Positions 1-7,727 of a stretch of 50,491 nucleotides of DNA are shown here, one piece after another. Source of the stretch: CAYJAD01 sp964370015 (GTDB taxonomy: Bacteria; Desulfobacterota; Desulfovibrionia; Desulfovibrionales; Desulfovibrionaceae). Under the pieces are notes generated by a model that saw nothing but the letters and a program-made list of their open reading frames with translations, did not search any database and was not told where the DNA came from. A program made the translations under genes and the position numbers. Position 1 is the stretch's first letter, and the number at the start of each line of letters is the position of its first letter. The DNA lies in assembly GCA_964370015.1 (NCBI GenBank), contig CAYJHD010000010.1:1-50491 (forward strand). The letters run 5' to 3'.

Positions 1-14
1 TGTAAGCTTTTTAG

Positions 15-44
15 AACCTCCCGCCTAGCGGGAGGTTTTCTTTT
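15..44 (+). terminator. Rho-independent terminator of an upstream plus-strand gene
   Basis: A 10-bp perfect stem (AACCTCCCGC / GCGGGAGGTT) with a 3-nt loop is followed by a T-rich tract at 38-44. The T tract lies on the plus side only, so it would end a plus-strand transcript entering from the left of the window. The first 14 bases show no identifiable gene. Confidence 0.85.
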
Positions 45-47
45 CCA

Positions 48-79
48 CAAAAAAGGGAAAGTGCCGAAACACCTTCCCT
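48..79 (-). terminator. Terminator of the TRAP transporter operon
   Basis: Read on the minus strand, the arms AGGGAAGGTG and CACTTTCCCT pair through one G-U wobble around a 6-nt loop, then run into six T residues. It lies 22 nt past the stop codon of the fused TRAP permease and closes that operon. Together with the plus-strand hairpin at 15-44 it separates two convergent units. Confidence 0.8.
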
Positions 80-100
80 CAAAATCATTCATAAAAGCAG

Positions 101-2179
101 TTATGCTTCTTGAAGTCCCTTATCTTTTGGCCCCTGCGGCATATATTTTTGTAAAATATACACTGCAATCATGATGCCTAGTCCTATGGTATCTGTAAAA
201 TATCCCGGAATAATAAGGGATATGGCCGCACCCACCAAGGGGATACGTTCCCAGAAATACAGATCACGCAACCAATAGCCTACGTTGGCAAAAGACAAAG
301 CCATAATACCCACGGCAGCTGTGCTCACATAGAACACTACCTCTAAGGAGGTGGCGCCAATCATAAGCAAACCAGGATTATAACAGAAAATATACGGAAT
401 GAGGAAGCCCGCAAAGGCAAGTTTCACCGCAGTAAATCCTGTTTTATTTGGTTCCGATTGCGCTATCCCGGCCGCCGCATAGGCTGCCAAGGCCACTGGT
501 GGTGTTAAGTCAGCCAAAATACCAAAGTACATAATAAATAAGTGCGCAGCAATATCTGGTACGCCAAAGCTCTTAATGGCCGGTGCCGCAATGGTTGCAA
601 GCACAATGTACTTAGCCGTGGTGGGCAGTCCCATGCCCAAAACGATGGATGCAAGCATGGTTAAAAATAGCGTTAAGAAGAAGCTATTTCCAGAAAGCTC
701 CACAATGGCGTTGGCAAGTTTTAACCCCATGCCAGAAAGCGTCACAACACCTATTACAATACCAGTGCACGCACAAGCTGCAGCCACACCAAGAGCCAAA
801 CGAGCACCATTTTCCATGGCCGTGAGTACATCTTTTGTACTGAGTGTATTGCAACGAATTAATGCCGTACTTACGCTTTCTTGTGTTTGCTCTGTTTGCT
901 TATAGCATTTCCAATTGTTGGCCAAATAGGAAATAATTACTGTGGTTAAAATGCAGTAATACGCTGATTTTAGCGGTGTGTACCCTTGCATAAGTAGGTA
1001 AATAAGAACAAAGATGGGAACAAGCAAGTAGCCACCTTCGCGCAGTACATGCAAAGTCACAGGCAGGCGTTCTTGGGGAATGCCTTTTAATCCTAAGCGT
1101 TTTGCTTCCATGTGAACCATAAAGCCCACGGCTAAATAGTACAATAAGGCCGGAATGATGGCTGTTTTGGCAATTTCAAAATAGCTAATGCCAAGAAACT
1201 GCGCCATGATAAAAGCAGCCGCTCCCATGATGGGGGGCATGATTTGTCCGCCCGTGGAGGATGCTGCTTCCACAGCACCGGCAAAGTGAGGTTTATACCC
1301 TACGCTACGCATGAGCGGAATGGTAAAGGTTCCTGTGGATACGGTGTTGGCCACGGAGCTTCCTGAAATGGTACCGAAAAAACCACTGGCAAGTACAGCA
1401 ACTTTTGCCGGGCCGCCCACATACTTTCCTGCTGCGGCAAGGGCAAGGTCGATAAAAAACTTTCCAAGACCTGTGCTGTGCAAAAAAGCCCCAAAAAGAA
1501 CAAAGAGAAACACAAAGGATGCAGATACACCCAAAGGCATACCGAAAATTCCTTCGGTTGTAAGATACATATGCCCCACAACGCGAGAAATGGAAAAGCC
1601 TTTATGGCCCATAATGCCAGGTATATAGTTACCAAATAGCGCGTATAATAAGAAGATAAAGGCCACCAATGCAATGGGAAGCCCCACAATACGACGAGTA
1701 GCTTCAAGGACAAGCACAATGGTCATAATACCAAAGATTAAGTCCATATCTGTGGGGGGGCCGGCTTCTAACACAATGGTGTCATAATTATAAACAATAT
1801 ATCCACAAACAAGTGCGCCTAAAATAGCTAAGATAACATCGTACCATACAAGAACGCTTAAGTTAGACTTGCTTCGCGCTGGATACAATAAGTACACTAA
1901 AGTTAAGACAAAGCCCAAGTGTACAGAACGCTGTATTTGCGGTGCAAAGGCGCCAAAAGCCGCCGTATACAAGTGAAAAGCTGAAAAAGCGACACAAAGA
2001 ACTTTAATAAAAAGCTCTAGGTTTCCTTTAAATTGCCTATACGTAGCTTCCTTATCATACTTAGCTACAATATCAGATACATCCACTTTATCTTGCATTT
2101 GCTCTGCAACAGAAGCGTCTAACTTCCCCTCCAGAGTTGATGCATGAGTTTTTACATCTTTTTGATCTTTTTGATCCAT
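101..2179 (-). CDS. TRAP transporter fused permease, DctQM type (TAXI class)
   Basis: A 692-residue inner-membrane protein with many hydrophobic segments. The N-terminal third is a DctQ-like four-helix part and the rest a DctM-like domain, the fusion usual in TAXI-type TRAP systems. Family-typical stretches are visible: STGGQIMPPIMGAAAF around residue 310, and GMGLPTTAKYIVLA in the C-terminal half. It should couple sodium or proton entry to uptake of an organic acid delivered by the periplasmic binding protein encoded upstream (3077-4030). The first 40 residues are charged and cytoplasmic. The start is supported by a GGAGG site just upstream. A DUF1850 gene lies between it and the binding protein, a standard TAXI arrangement. 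The substrate cannot be told from sequence. Confidence 0.95.
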   Translation of the reverse strand: MDQKDQKDVKTHASTLEGKLDASVAEQMQDKVDVSDIVAKYDKEATYRQFKGNLELFIKVLCVAFSAFHLYTAAFGAFAPQIQRSVHLGFVLTLVYLLYPARSKSNLSVLVWYDVILAILGALVCGYIVYNYDTIVLEAGPPTDMDLIFGIMTIVLVLEATRRIVGLPIALVAFIFLLYALFGNYIPGIMGHKGFSISRVVGHMYLTTEGIFGMPLGVSASFVFLFVLFGAFLHSTGLGKFFIDLALAAAGKYVGGPAKVAVLASGFFGTISGSSVANTVSTGTFTIPLMRSVGYKPHFAGAVEAASSTGGQIMPPIMGAAAFIMAQFLGISYFEIAKTAIIPALLYYLAVGFMVHMEAKRLGLKGIPQERLPVTLHVLREGGYLLVPIFVLIYLLMQGYTPLKSAYYCILTTVIISYLANNWKCYKQTEQTQESVSTALIRCNTLSTKDVLTAMENGARLALGVAAACACTGIVIGVVTLSGMGLKLANAIVELSGNSFFLTLFLTMLASIVLGMGLPTTAKYIVLATIAAPAIKSFGVPDIAAHLFIMYFGILADLTPPVALAAYAAAGIAQSEPNKTGFTAVKLAFAGFLIPYIFCYNPGLLMIGATSLEVVFYVSTAAVGIMALSFANVGYWLRDLYFWERIPLVGAAISLIIPGYFTDTIGLGIMIAVYILQKYMPQGPKDKGLQEA

Positions 2180-2203
2180 ACCTTCCTCCCAGTTATATAG
2201 TGA

Positions 2204-2226
2204 AAATGCGTACTAAGTACGCATTT
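2204..2226. promoter_or_regulatory. Perfect inverted repeat before the TRAP permease
   Basis: Arms AAATGCGTACT (2204-2214) and AGTACGCATTT (2216-2226) are perfect inverse complements separated by one base. The element sits 25 nt before the permease start in the 217-nt gap between the DUF1850 gene and the permease. It could be a dimeric repressor site or, as RNA, an 11-bp hairpin that processes or protects the permease mRNA. The rest of 2180-2396 shows no gene. Confidence 0.5.
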
Positions 2227-2396
2227 AAACACTTATTAAGGTCACTAAAGAACATATCCTTAGCACACTTTTTAAAAGTTTTATATAGCCAAGCATTCAC
2301 ACCTTGTCACGAAGATATAAAGCCACTACGTTGAAATCAAAATATATTTATGAAATTTCACATATGCTAGCAATAGGCATGAAAACTATTTGTACA

Positions 2397-2939
2397 TTAT
2401 ACACGAGCTATGTCCCAATATCGCCACAAAACATGTAAAAGAGAGTCTTTAATAATGGTAAATTTCACTGCTTTACCAGGCTTGGCTAATGTGTCTAGCC
2501 GTATATTATAATCTCGAGTGCCTTTTTCTTTTTCCACAATGAGTTCATGTTCTGCTATGCGTCCCACGCGTACATACATGGCATGCATGGTTAATGTGTA
2601 GCCCGTGATAATAACTTTACCATCTTTTACAGTCATTTCTTTACCGCTATCTGCTGCATGCGGCAAACCTGCACCAAAATCTTCATATACGGTGGACCGT
2701 AAAGAAACTTGTCCATTTTGAGCAACAAACCATTCTTCCACGGGGGTAAGAGCTACCGAGTGCTTAAAACGTATACAAAAGCTACTATTCTCAGGTAAGC
2801 GAGTCATGTGCACACGCTCTTGCCCATTTCCATTGTCAACGGTGAGACTCAGCCATGTTTGCTTTTGGAATAGGTACACAAAACAAAGGAGAAGAAGAAG
2901 CACGAGTAGCCCTACACAGACTCTTTTCATTAGAGGCAT
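2397..2939 (-). CDS. DUF1850 domain protein of the TAXI-TRAP operon
   Basis: A 180-residue protein with one N-terminal hydrophobic segment (about residues 7-25), so anchored in or exported across the inner membrane. The remainder fits the DUF1850 family, with FCIRFKHSVALTPVEEWF near residues 53-70 and a YEDFGAGLP segment that recur in the family. DUF1850 genes lie between TAXI binding proteins and fused TRAP permeases, as here; their biochemical role is unknown. The start at 2939 is chosen because AAGGAG lies five bases upstream. It is separated from the binding-protein gene by an intrinsic terminator, so it is probably made at lower level than that protein. Confidence 0.85.
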   Translation of the reverse strand: MPLMKRVCVGLLVLLLLLCFVYLFQKQTWLSLTVDNGNGQERVHMTRLPENSSFCIRFKHSVALTPVEEWFVAQNGQVSLRSTVYEDFGAGLPHAADSGKEMTVKDGKVIITGYTLTMHAMYVRVGRIAEHELIVEKEKGTRDYNIRLDTLAKPGKAVKFTIIKDSLLHVLWRYWDIARV

Positions 2940-3020
2940 ACATGCTCCTTGGTGATGGTAATAATAATTATTTTGGTTATTAAATCATAAAAAAAATAAA
3001 AAATCAATACAAATAGCTTA

Positions 3021-3053
3021 CAAAAAAACGGCATAAGCCGTAGCCCATGCCGT
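3021..3053 (-). terminator. Intra-operon terminator after the TAXI binding protein
   Basis: On the minus strand the stem ACGGCAT / ATGCCGT with a 12-nt loop is followed by seven T residues (3022-3028). It sits 24 nt past the binding-protein stop and ahead of the DUF1850 and permease genes. Partial read-through would give more binding protein than permease, a common arrangement in binding-protein-dependent transporters. Confidence 0.75.
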
Positions 3054-3076
3054 CATAAAGAACAAAGCTGTATGCT

Positions 3077-4030
3077 TTATTTAATCACGCCTTTTTCCTT
3101 AAGATACTTTTCAGCACCGGGGTGGAAAGGAATGGTGATACCATCAAGAGCTTTTTCAAGCTTGATTTCTGAACCCTTATTGTGAGCTTTAGCGATGGAA
3201 TCTGTGTTTTCAAAAAGAGTTTTTGTCAAATTGTAAGCATCTTCTTCAGACATATCTTCGCTAACAACTAAGATTGCTTGTACGGAAAGAGTTGGAACAT
3301 CCGCAGTTTGACCTTTGTAAGTATTGGCAGGGATGGCGTCTTTCACAAGATAAGGGAATTTTGCCACAATTTCATCACTGGGCTTACCATCAAGAGCAAT
3401 AAAGCTTACTTCTCTAGATGTGGTGATATCTTGAATGGCTGGGTTGGGTGTACCAATGGTGAAAACAAAGCCATCTACAGCGCGATCTTTAAATTGATCA
3501 GCGGTTTCGCCATAAGGTAAGAACACTGGATCTACATTTTTATAATCAAGGCCGTAAAAACCGAATATTTGGCGACAGTTAACTTCATTACCGCTACCGC
3601 GAGCGCCTACGGAAACTTTTTTGCCTTTAAAGTCGGCAAATTGCTTCACGCCACTGTCGGTGCTGGCTACAACGTGCAAGTATTCAGGATATAAACGAGC
3701 AATGGCACGAACTTTACCAAGCTTGGTCTTAAATGGAGCAAGACCATTGTAAGCAGAGTGCGCCACGTCATTTTGTAAGATAGCTAAATCCACTTCACCA
3801 GCATCAATAAGGCGCATATTTTCACCAGAAGCACCTGTGGTTTGTGCTGTTATGGAATAAGCACCACCGCTTTTAGAGCTTAAGGTTTGGCTAATGGCAC
3901 CGCCCAAGGGATAGTACACACCAGCTGTACCACCAGTGCCCATGGTAAGATGTTTTGTTTCAGCAGCAAAGCCCACAGAAGCCATGAGTACAAGCGCTGC
4001 GGATAAAGTTAAAAGTAAAACTTTTTTCAT
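3077..4030 (-). CDS. TAXI family TRAP transporter solute-binding protein
   Basis: A 317-residue periplasmic protein with a clear signal peptide (residues 1 to about 22, cleavage near GFAA). The mature start contains LTMGTGGTAGVYYPLGGAI, the hallmark of TAXI (TRAP-associated extracytoplasmic immunogenic) binding proteins, and VSVGARGSGNEVNCRQI near residue 140 is also typical. It captures the substrate for the fused permease encoded downstream. AGGA precedes the start. TAXI proteins have been linked to dicarboxylates or glutamate-like ligands in a few cases, but the ligand here is not predictable. First gene of its operon; a palindrome at 4078-4095 lies 48 nt upstream. Confidence 0.95.
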   Translation of the reverse strand: MKKVLLLTLSAALVLMASVGFAAETKHLTMGTGGTAGVYYPLGGAISQTLSSKSGGAYSITAQTTGASGENMRLIDAGEVDLAILQNDVAHSAYNGLAPFKTKLGKVRAIARLYPEYLHVVASTDSGVKQFADFKGKKVSVGARGSGNEVNCRQIFGFYGLDYKNVDPVFLPYGETADQFKDRAVDGFVFTIGTPNPAIQDITTSREVSFIALDGKPSDEIVAKFPYLVKDAIPANTYKGQTADVPTLSVQAILVVSEDMSEEDAYNLTKTLFENTDSIAKAHNKGSEIKLEKALDGITIPFHPGAEKYLKEKGVIK

Positions 4031-4077
4031 AAAAATCCTCCAAATTTCCTGTTAATAAAACCATAAGAATTTTAAAA

Positions 4078-4095
4078 ATAAGACATATGTCTTAT
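4078..4095. promoter_or_regulatory. 18-bp perfect palindrome upstream of the TAXI binding protein
   Basis: ATAAGACATATGTCTTAT is self-complementary over all 18 bases. On the minus strand it overlaps a possible -10 element (TATAAG, 4091-4096), and it ends 47 nt before the binding-protein start. Position and symmetry suit a dimeric transcription factor operator. No regulator gene is adjacent. Confidence 0.5.
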
Positions 4096-4269
4096 ACGGG
4101 AAAACGCTAAACACTTCTTTGTAATAACGTACAATGTCAACGCTAGCAAGAAAAAGATGAAAAAAGCTAAGAAAGTGCCATAAAGTATTTTCTAATTCTT
4201 TCGCTTAGTAAGACAAGGCTTGCCCTAAATAGATATTTACGTTAAAAAAAAACGGTTTAGCATAATAGT

Positions 4270-4299
4270 TTCACAAAGCTGTTTTTATTTCAATATATT
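4270..4299 (+). promoter_or_regulatory. Candidate sigma-70 promoter of the Srf-Tag cluster
   Basis: TTCACA (4270-4275) and TATATT (4294-4299) are separated by 18 nt; each matches the consensus at five of six positions. It lies 57 nt before the first start codon of the cluster, with an AT-rich stretch between. Confidence 0.45.
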
Positions 4300-4355
4300 A
4301 TATATTGGTTGTGCTCAAAACAATGATGCACATAAATTACCTTAAGGAGAGGGGC

Positions 4356-5156
4356 ATGTTTTACAAAAAAAAATTACATTCGACGATGGCTCTACTTTTG
4401 CTCAGTACCTTTGCTATCACCGGCTGTGCCAGCAAATATGGAACACAAACCACACAAGTCAAGCACTATTCCATGTGTTATCAACCTGTGGCAGAATTAC
4501 GCAATGATGAAAACATTGCAGCCAACTCCACAGCAACTGGTGCTGTGGGCGGCGCTCTGTTGGGAGCCATTTTAGGCGGTCTTATTACCGGTAAAGCTAC
4601 AGGTGCGTTGGCAGGAGCGGCGGCTGGCGGTGCTGCTGGGGCTGTGGGTGGTAATATGTATGGTAAATCGCAACAGGCTAAACGTGACGCAGAATTTTAC
4701 AATAAATATGCCCGTCAGCTTACAGCAGAAACAGCTTCTATGAATAGAGCCACTTCCGCCGCAAAAATTGCTGCTAAATGCTATGAAAGAGAATTTCAAG
4801 CCGCCATCAAACAAGCTAAGGCCGGAACACTTACCAAAGCACAACTAAGTGAGCGTTATACAGAAATTCGTTCAGGCCTCGAAGAGACATCTCGCATTTT
4901 GCAAACCACCTATACCAGCTACGCTGAAAAAGATGCACAATATCATCAAGTTATGGCTGAAGAAGTGGGCGGTCAACAAAATATTCATGTGGCGCAAAAA
5001 AGCCCTAATAAAATTAAAAAACCACAGGCCCGTGCAGTGGCACAAAGCACCAATACTTGGAAGTCTTCGCGCACTGAACTTGAAAACACCCGTGAAGATA
5101 TTGAAACTCAAATGGCCAATAATGACGCCATTCTTTTAGCCGCTTTGGAAGGATAG
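4356..5156 (+). CDS. Glycine-zipper lipoprotein, TagQ-like
   Basis: A 266-residue lipoprotein. The signal peptide ends in a clean lipobox, ITGC, with the lipidated Cys at residue 24; alanine at +2 favours outer-membrane sorting. A Gly/Ala-rich zipper covers about residues 62-104 (ATGAVGGALLGAILGG and following), which could insert in or oligomerise at a membrane. The rest is Lys/Gln-rich and helical. The start at 4356 is preferred over an in-frame ATG 51 nt upstream because AAGGAGAGG lies directly before it. It is the first gene of the cluster, one base ahead of the protease gene. By context with TagT/S/R-like genes it may play the part of TagQ, the outer-membrane lipoprotein of the T6SS threonine-phosphorylation sensor; that is inference from architecture, not from an alignment. 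Confidence 0.8.
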   Translation: MFYKKKLHSTMALLLLSTFAITGCASKYGTQTTQVKHYSMCYQPVAELRNDENIAANSTATGAVGGALLGAILGGLITGKATGALAGAAAGGAAGAVGGNMYGKSQQAKRDAEFYNKYARQLTAETASMNRATSAAKIAAKCYEREFQAAIKQAKAGTLTKAQLSERYTEIRSGLEETSRILQTTYTSYAEKDAQYHQVMAEEVGGQQNIHVAQKSPNKIKKPQARAVAQSTNTWKSSRTELENTREDIETQMANNDAILLAALEG

Positions 5157-5157
5157 T

Positions 5158-6303
5158 ATGTCTGACGTGCAAAATTCTGGGACTAGTGCCCCACAACAAG
5201 ATCCCAACTCTGTTCAAGATGTGGATCAAACTTCATCGCAAACTGCGCAAGAGAATAGCGAAAGCCCAAGAGCTTGGTATATGAGCCCTTGGTTTTGGGG
5301 TATTTTGTTTTTTATAATGGTTCTTGCCTTGTTGGCATGGCTTTTTTGGCATCAATGGCAGGCCCACGCCGCGCGCCAAGGTGAGCACGCAGCACTAGCC
5401 CTTGAACAACAAGGAAAAAATACAGTATTGGAAGCAGAAATCGCACGTCTTAAAGCTCTTCTAGCAGAAGAACCTTGCATCATTAAAGAACATTTGCAAG
5501 GCCAAGGAGAGTCTTTACAAATACCACGAGGGGATGCAGGGAAAGAAAACACACCTTCCTTGCCCCCCGCCACTGAAAATACACCCGCTCCGGCCACCAC
5601 AGCTGAAGCACCACCACCGCATATGCCAACGGCACCAGAACAGCAAAATACTCCTTCCACCATGGCACAAAAATTGGAAGCCGCCACCGTTTTGGTGCTT
5701 TCACAAGAGCCATCCGGTTTGCAAATGGGAACAGGCTTTTTCATAGCTCCTGGCATAGTGCTCACCAATCAGCATGTGGTGGGATCTGGTAAAGGTTCCA
5801 TCTATGTGGTAGGGACTTTTGAAGGTACAGCAACAAAGGCCAAAGCCGTGGTCATAAGCCCCAATAGCAAAAGGGACTATGCTGTATTGCAGGTACCTGT
5901 AACAAGCGTAGCACCTTTAACCCTCAACACAAATGTTGCACGCACACAAAAAATCAGCACTTGGGGCTTTCCCTCAGCGGTGACAGATAATGACCCTAAA
6001 TTTAAAAATCTCATGAATGGCAGTGACACTAAAGCTCCAGATGTGATTTATTCTGAAGGCACGGTAAGTGTCATTCAAGACCAAAATCCCAGCCTGATAG
6101 TGCATACAGCCATAGTTTCGCAAGGCAATAGCGGTGGCCCATTGGTAAATGAACAAGGGGAAGTTGTAGGTATAAACACCTATATTCAAATGGATAAACA
6201 ATCGTATCGTCAATCAAGCCTTTCCATAGTGGCTAAAGATATTATTGCCTTTTTACAAGAACATAATATTCCTTATACTTTAGCTACGGCCCCCAAGGAG
6301 TAA
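5158..6303 (+). CDS. Membrane-anchored trypsin-like serine protease
   Basis: A 381-residue protein with one transmembrane helix at about residues 45-65, then a coiled region and a Pro/Thr/Ala-rich linker (about 115-170), and a chymotrypsin-fold domain to the C-terminus. All three catalytic residues are visible: His206 in LTNQHVV, Asp240 in KRDYAVL, and Ser325 in QGNSGGP. The N-terminus (Gln/Ser-rich, no signal peptide) should be cytoplasmic and the protease periplasmic. There is no PDZ domain, so it is not a full DegP/DegS. It lies one base after the lipoprotein gene and three bases before srfA, so co-translation is likely. A role in processing or activating an envelope component of the cluster is inferred. 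Confidence 0.9.
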   Translation: MSDVQNSGTSAPQQDPNSVQDVDQTSSQTAQENSESPRAWYMSPWFWGILFFIMVLALLAWLFWHQWQAHAARQGEHAALALEQQGKNTVLEAEIARLKALLAEEPCIIKEHLQGQGESLQIPRGDAGKENTPSLPPATENTPAPATTAEAPPPHMPTAPEQQNTPSTMAQKLEAATVLVLSQEPSGLQMGTGFFIAPGIVLTNQHVVGSGKGSIYVVGTFEGTATKAKAVVISPNSKRDYAVLQVPVTSVAPLTLNTNVARTQKISTWGFPSAVTDNDPKFKNLMNGSDTKAPDVIYSEGTVSVIQDQNPSLIVHTAIVSQGNSGGPLVNEQGEVVGINTYIQMDKQSYRQSSLSIVAKDIIAFLQEHNIPYTLATAPKE

Positions 6304-6306
6304 GTC

Positions 6307-7725
6307 ATGTCAGGTATTTTTTTACAAAACACCAAACGCTCCTTATTACGCCCCTTGGCATGCCAGGGAATTTTTGCAACCGATTGTTACCATCAAGTAT
6401 GCGCTCTTTTGCAAGATCTTGGCCCCAACTATGTGGCTCTTTTGGCAGAACCTGTACACAGTGACGGCGTGGCGGGGCAAGAAAGCATAGATTGGTATGC
6501 ACATGCTACTCATGGTGACACGTCTATCGAGCCAAAGCTTTTGTCCAGTCTATCTCCGGAAGAAAAAGCTCCCGTACTGCAAACATTACATAACTTAGCC
6601 CAAGGTATTCATGCTAAGGCTGAAGGACTTGTACAAAGTGCCCAAGCGCAACAAGCCCTTTCTGGAGAGATTTTAAAATTAGCTTTGCAATATCCCCACG
6701 AAGACGCCATATGGGTCATTGGAAATCAACCCATTGTCACACAATGGGGTTTTGCTCCCGGCACTGTGGGGGCTCAGCCGGAAGACTTGGCGCGTGTGGC
6801 AGCAGTGATACCTGTTCCCCCTACTCCACCTGTGATTACACCCGTGGCGGCTGTGGCTCCATCTGCAGCAGTTGCTCCCACTGGCGGACGAGGTTGTTTA
6901 GCGTGGTTGCTTCCTTTATTGTTATTGTTTTTACTTCTTATGCTCTTATTGGCGGCTTTGGGCTTACTTCCTTTTGCATTACCATGGCCCACAGCATGTA
7001 TGCCAGAAGATAAAATTCCTCTTGCCTTGGAAGAGGAGCAAAAAAAAGAGCATGTTCTTTTATCAGAACTGGACGCATTACGTTTGCAATTACGGGAAAA
7101 GGCAGCCCTTTGTATACCACCTAAATCAGAGGCTCCCAAGCTACAGATTCCCAAACAAGAAGCCTATGTGGAAGAGCCTCCAGTGCAGGAACCTGTTATA
7201 GAAAAACCTGCCCCTGTGGAACCTCCTTTAGACGAGCCTTTTTTGGGCATGACTCCTGTGGAGGAGCCAAAAAAAGAAGAACCTAAAAAAGCGGAACCTC
7301 CTAAAAAACAGGAGCCTAAAAAAGAGCCACCCAAAAAACCTAAAAAGAACGATCCCCTTGAAATACCTAAGGATAAGAACGATATGGCTTTCCTTGAAGG
7401 GTGTTGGGTGAGTGAGACAGGCCTTGTAAATATGCGTACGCGTGAACCTGTAGTTGCTGAATATTGCTTTGATAAAAGTGGTAAAGGTAAACGCCTTGTG
7501 CGTGAGAAAAATGGTACCATTTGCACAGGTAATGTGACAGCAAACTTTACAGGTAACGGTGCTTTAGTCATGGAAACCGGCGATGCTTTTTGCCCAGGTG
7601 GTGGTAAATATGCGCCGCAAAAGGTGGACTGCACAGGTAGTGAGAATAGCACGACTTGCAACGGTCAAGAATTAGGTATGGGAAGAAAAGTCAATTGGGA
7701 CGCAGATTTTCGCAGGAAGAACTAA
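6307..7725 (+). CDS. srfA: SrfA-like membrane protein
   Basis: A 472-residue protein assigned to SrfA mainly by position ahead of srfB and srfC. Residues 1 to about 170 form a soluble, probably cytoplasmic domain; a Pro/Val/Ala linker precedes one long hydrophobic segment (about residues 198-225, LAWLLPLLLLFLLLMLLLAA). After a helical stretch comes a Pro-Lys-Glu-rich spacer (about 255-355) and a C-terminal domain (about 360-472) with six cysteines in short Cys-containing turns (GCW, EYC, TIC, AFC, VDC, TTC). The cysteine content suggests disulfides and a periplasmic location. The spacer is long enough to reach across part of the periplasm. Biochemical function is unknown; srfABC was named in Salmonella for SsrB-regulated genes. 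Confidence 0.7.
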   Translation: MSGIFLQNTKRSLLRPLACQGIFATDCYHQVCALLQDLGPNYVALLAEPVHSDGVAGQESIDWYAHATHGDTSIEPKLLSSLSPEEKAPVLQTLHNLAQGIHAKAEGLVQSAQAQQALSGEILKLALQYPHEDAIWVIGNQPIVTQWGFAPGTVGAQPEDLARVAAVIPVPPTPPVITPVAAVAPSAAVAPTGGRGCLAWLLPLLLLFLLLMLLLAALGLLPFALPWPTACMPEDKIPLALEEEQKKEHVLLSELDALRLQLREKAALCIPPKSEAPKLQIPKQEAYVEEPPVQEPVIEKPAPVEPPLDEPFLGMTPVEEPKKEEPKKAEPPKKQEPKKEPPKKPKKNDPLEIPKDKNDMAFLEGCWVSETGLVNMRTREPVVAEYCFDKSGKGKRLVREKNGTICTGNVTANFTGNGALVMETGDAFCPGGGKYAPQKVDCTGSENSTTCNGQELGMGRKVNWDADFRRKN

Positions 7726-7727
7726 TC

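Larger units (their letters stand above)
4031..4355. other. Divergent intergenic region between TRAP operon and Srf cluster
   Basis: This 325-nt AT-rich gap carries no ORF or tRNA that I can support. It holds the 18-bp palindrome at 4078-4095 facing the TRAP operon and a candidate promoter at 4270-4299 facing the Srf cluster. The 12-mer ATATTTACGTTA at 4233-4244 occurs again at 42926-42937 upstream of the ThiS/MoaD-like gene. Confidence 0.7.

Noticed and set aside
1300..1719. 139-codon minus-strand ORF within the TRAP permease
   Set aside because: It is a second frame of the permease gene; its Leu/Phe/Pro-rich product reflects the hydrophobic codons of the true frame.
5352..5768. Long antisense ORF (138 codons) opposite the serine protease gene
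   Set aside because: It mirrors the Pro/Ala-rich linker and catalytic domain in another frame, gives a low-complexity Ala/Gly/Val protein, and lacks a ribosome site. The opposite strand has a clear catalytic triad.
7255..7350. Apparent tandem repeat in the Lys/Pro/Glu-coding stretch of srfA
   Set aside because: The repeats are irregular in length and codon use, as expected from a low-complexity spacer, not a DNA-level tandem repeat.
7164..7661. 165-codon antisense ORF under srfA with Gly/Ser repeats
   Set aside because: The repeats are the reverse reading of the Pro-Lys-Glu spacer of SrfA; no start signals are present.
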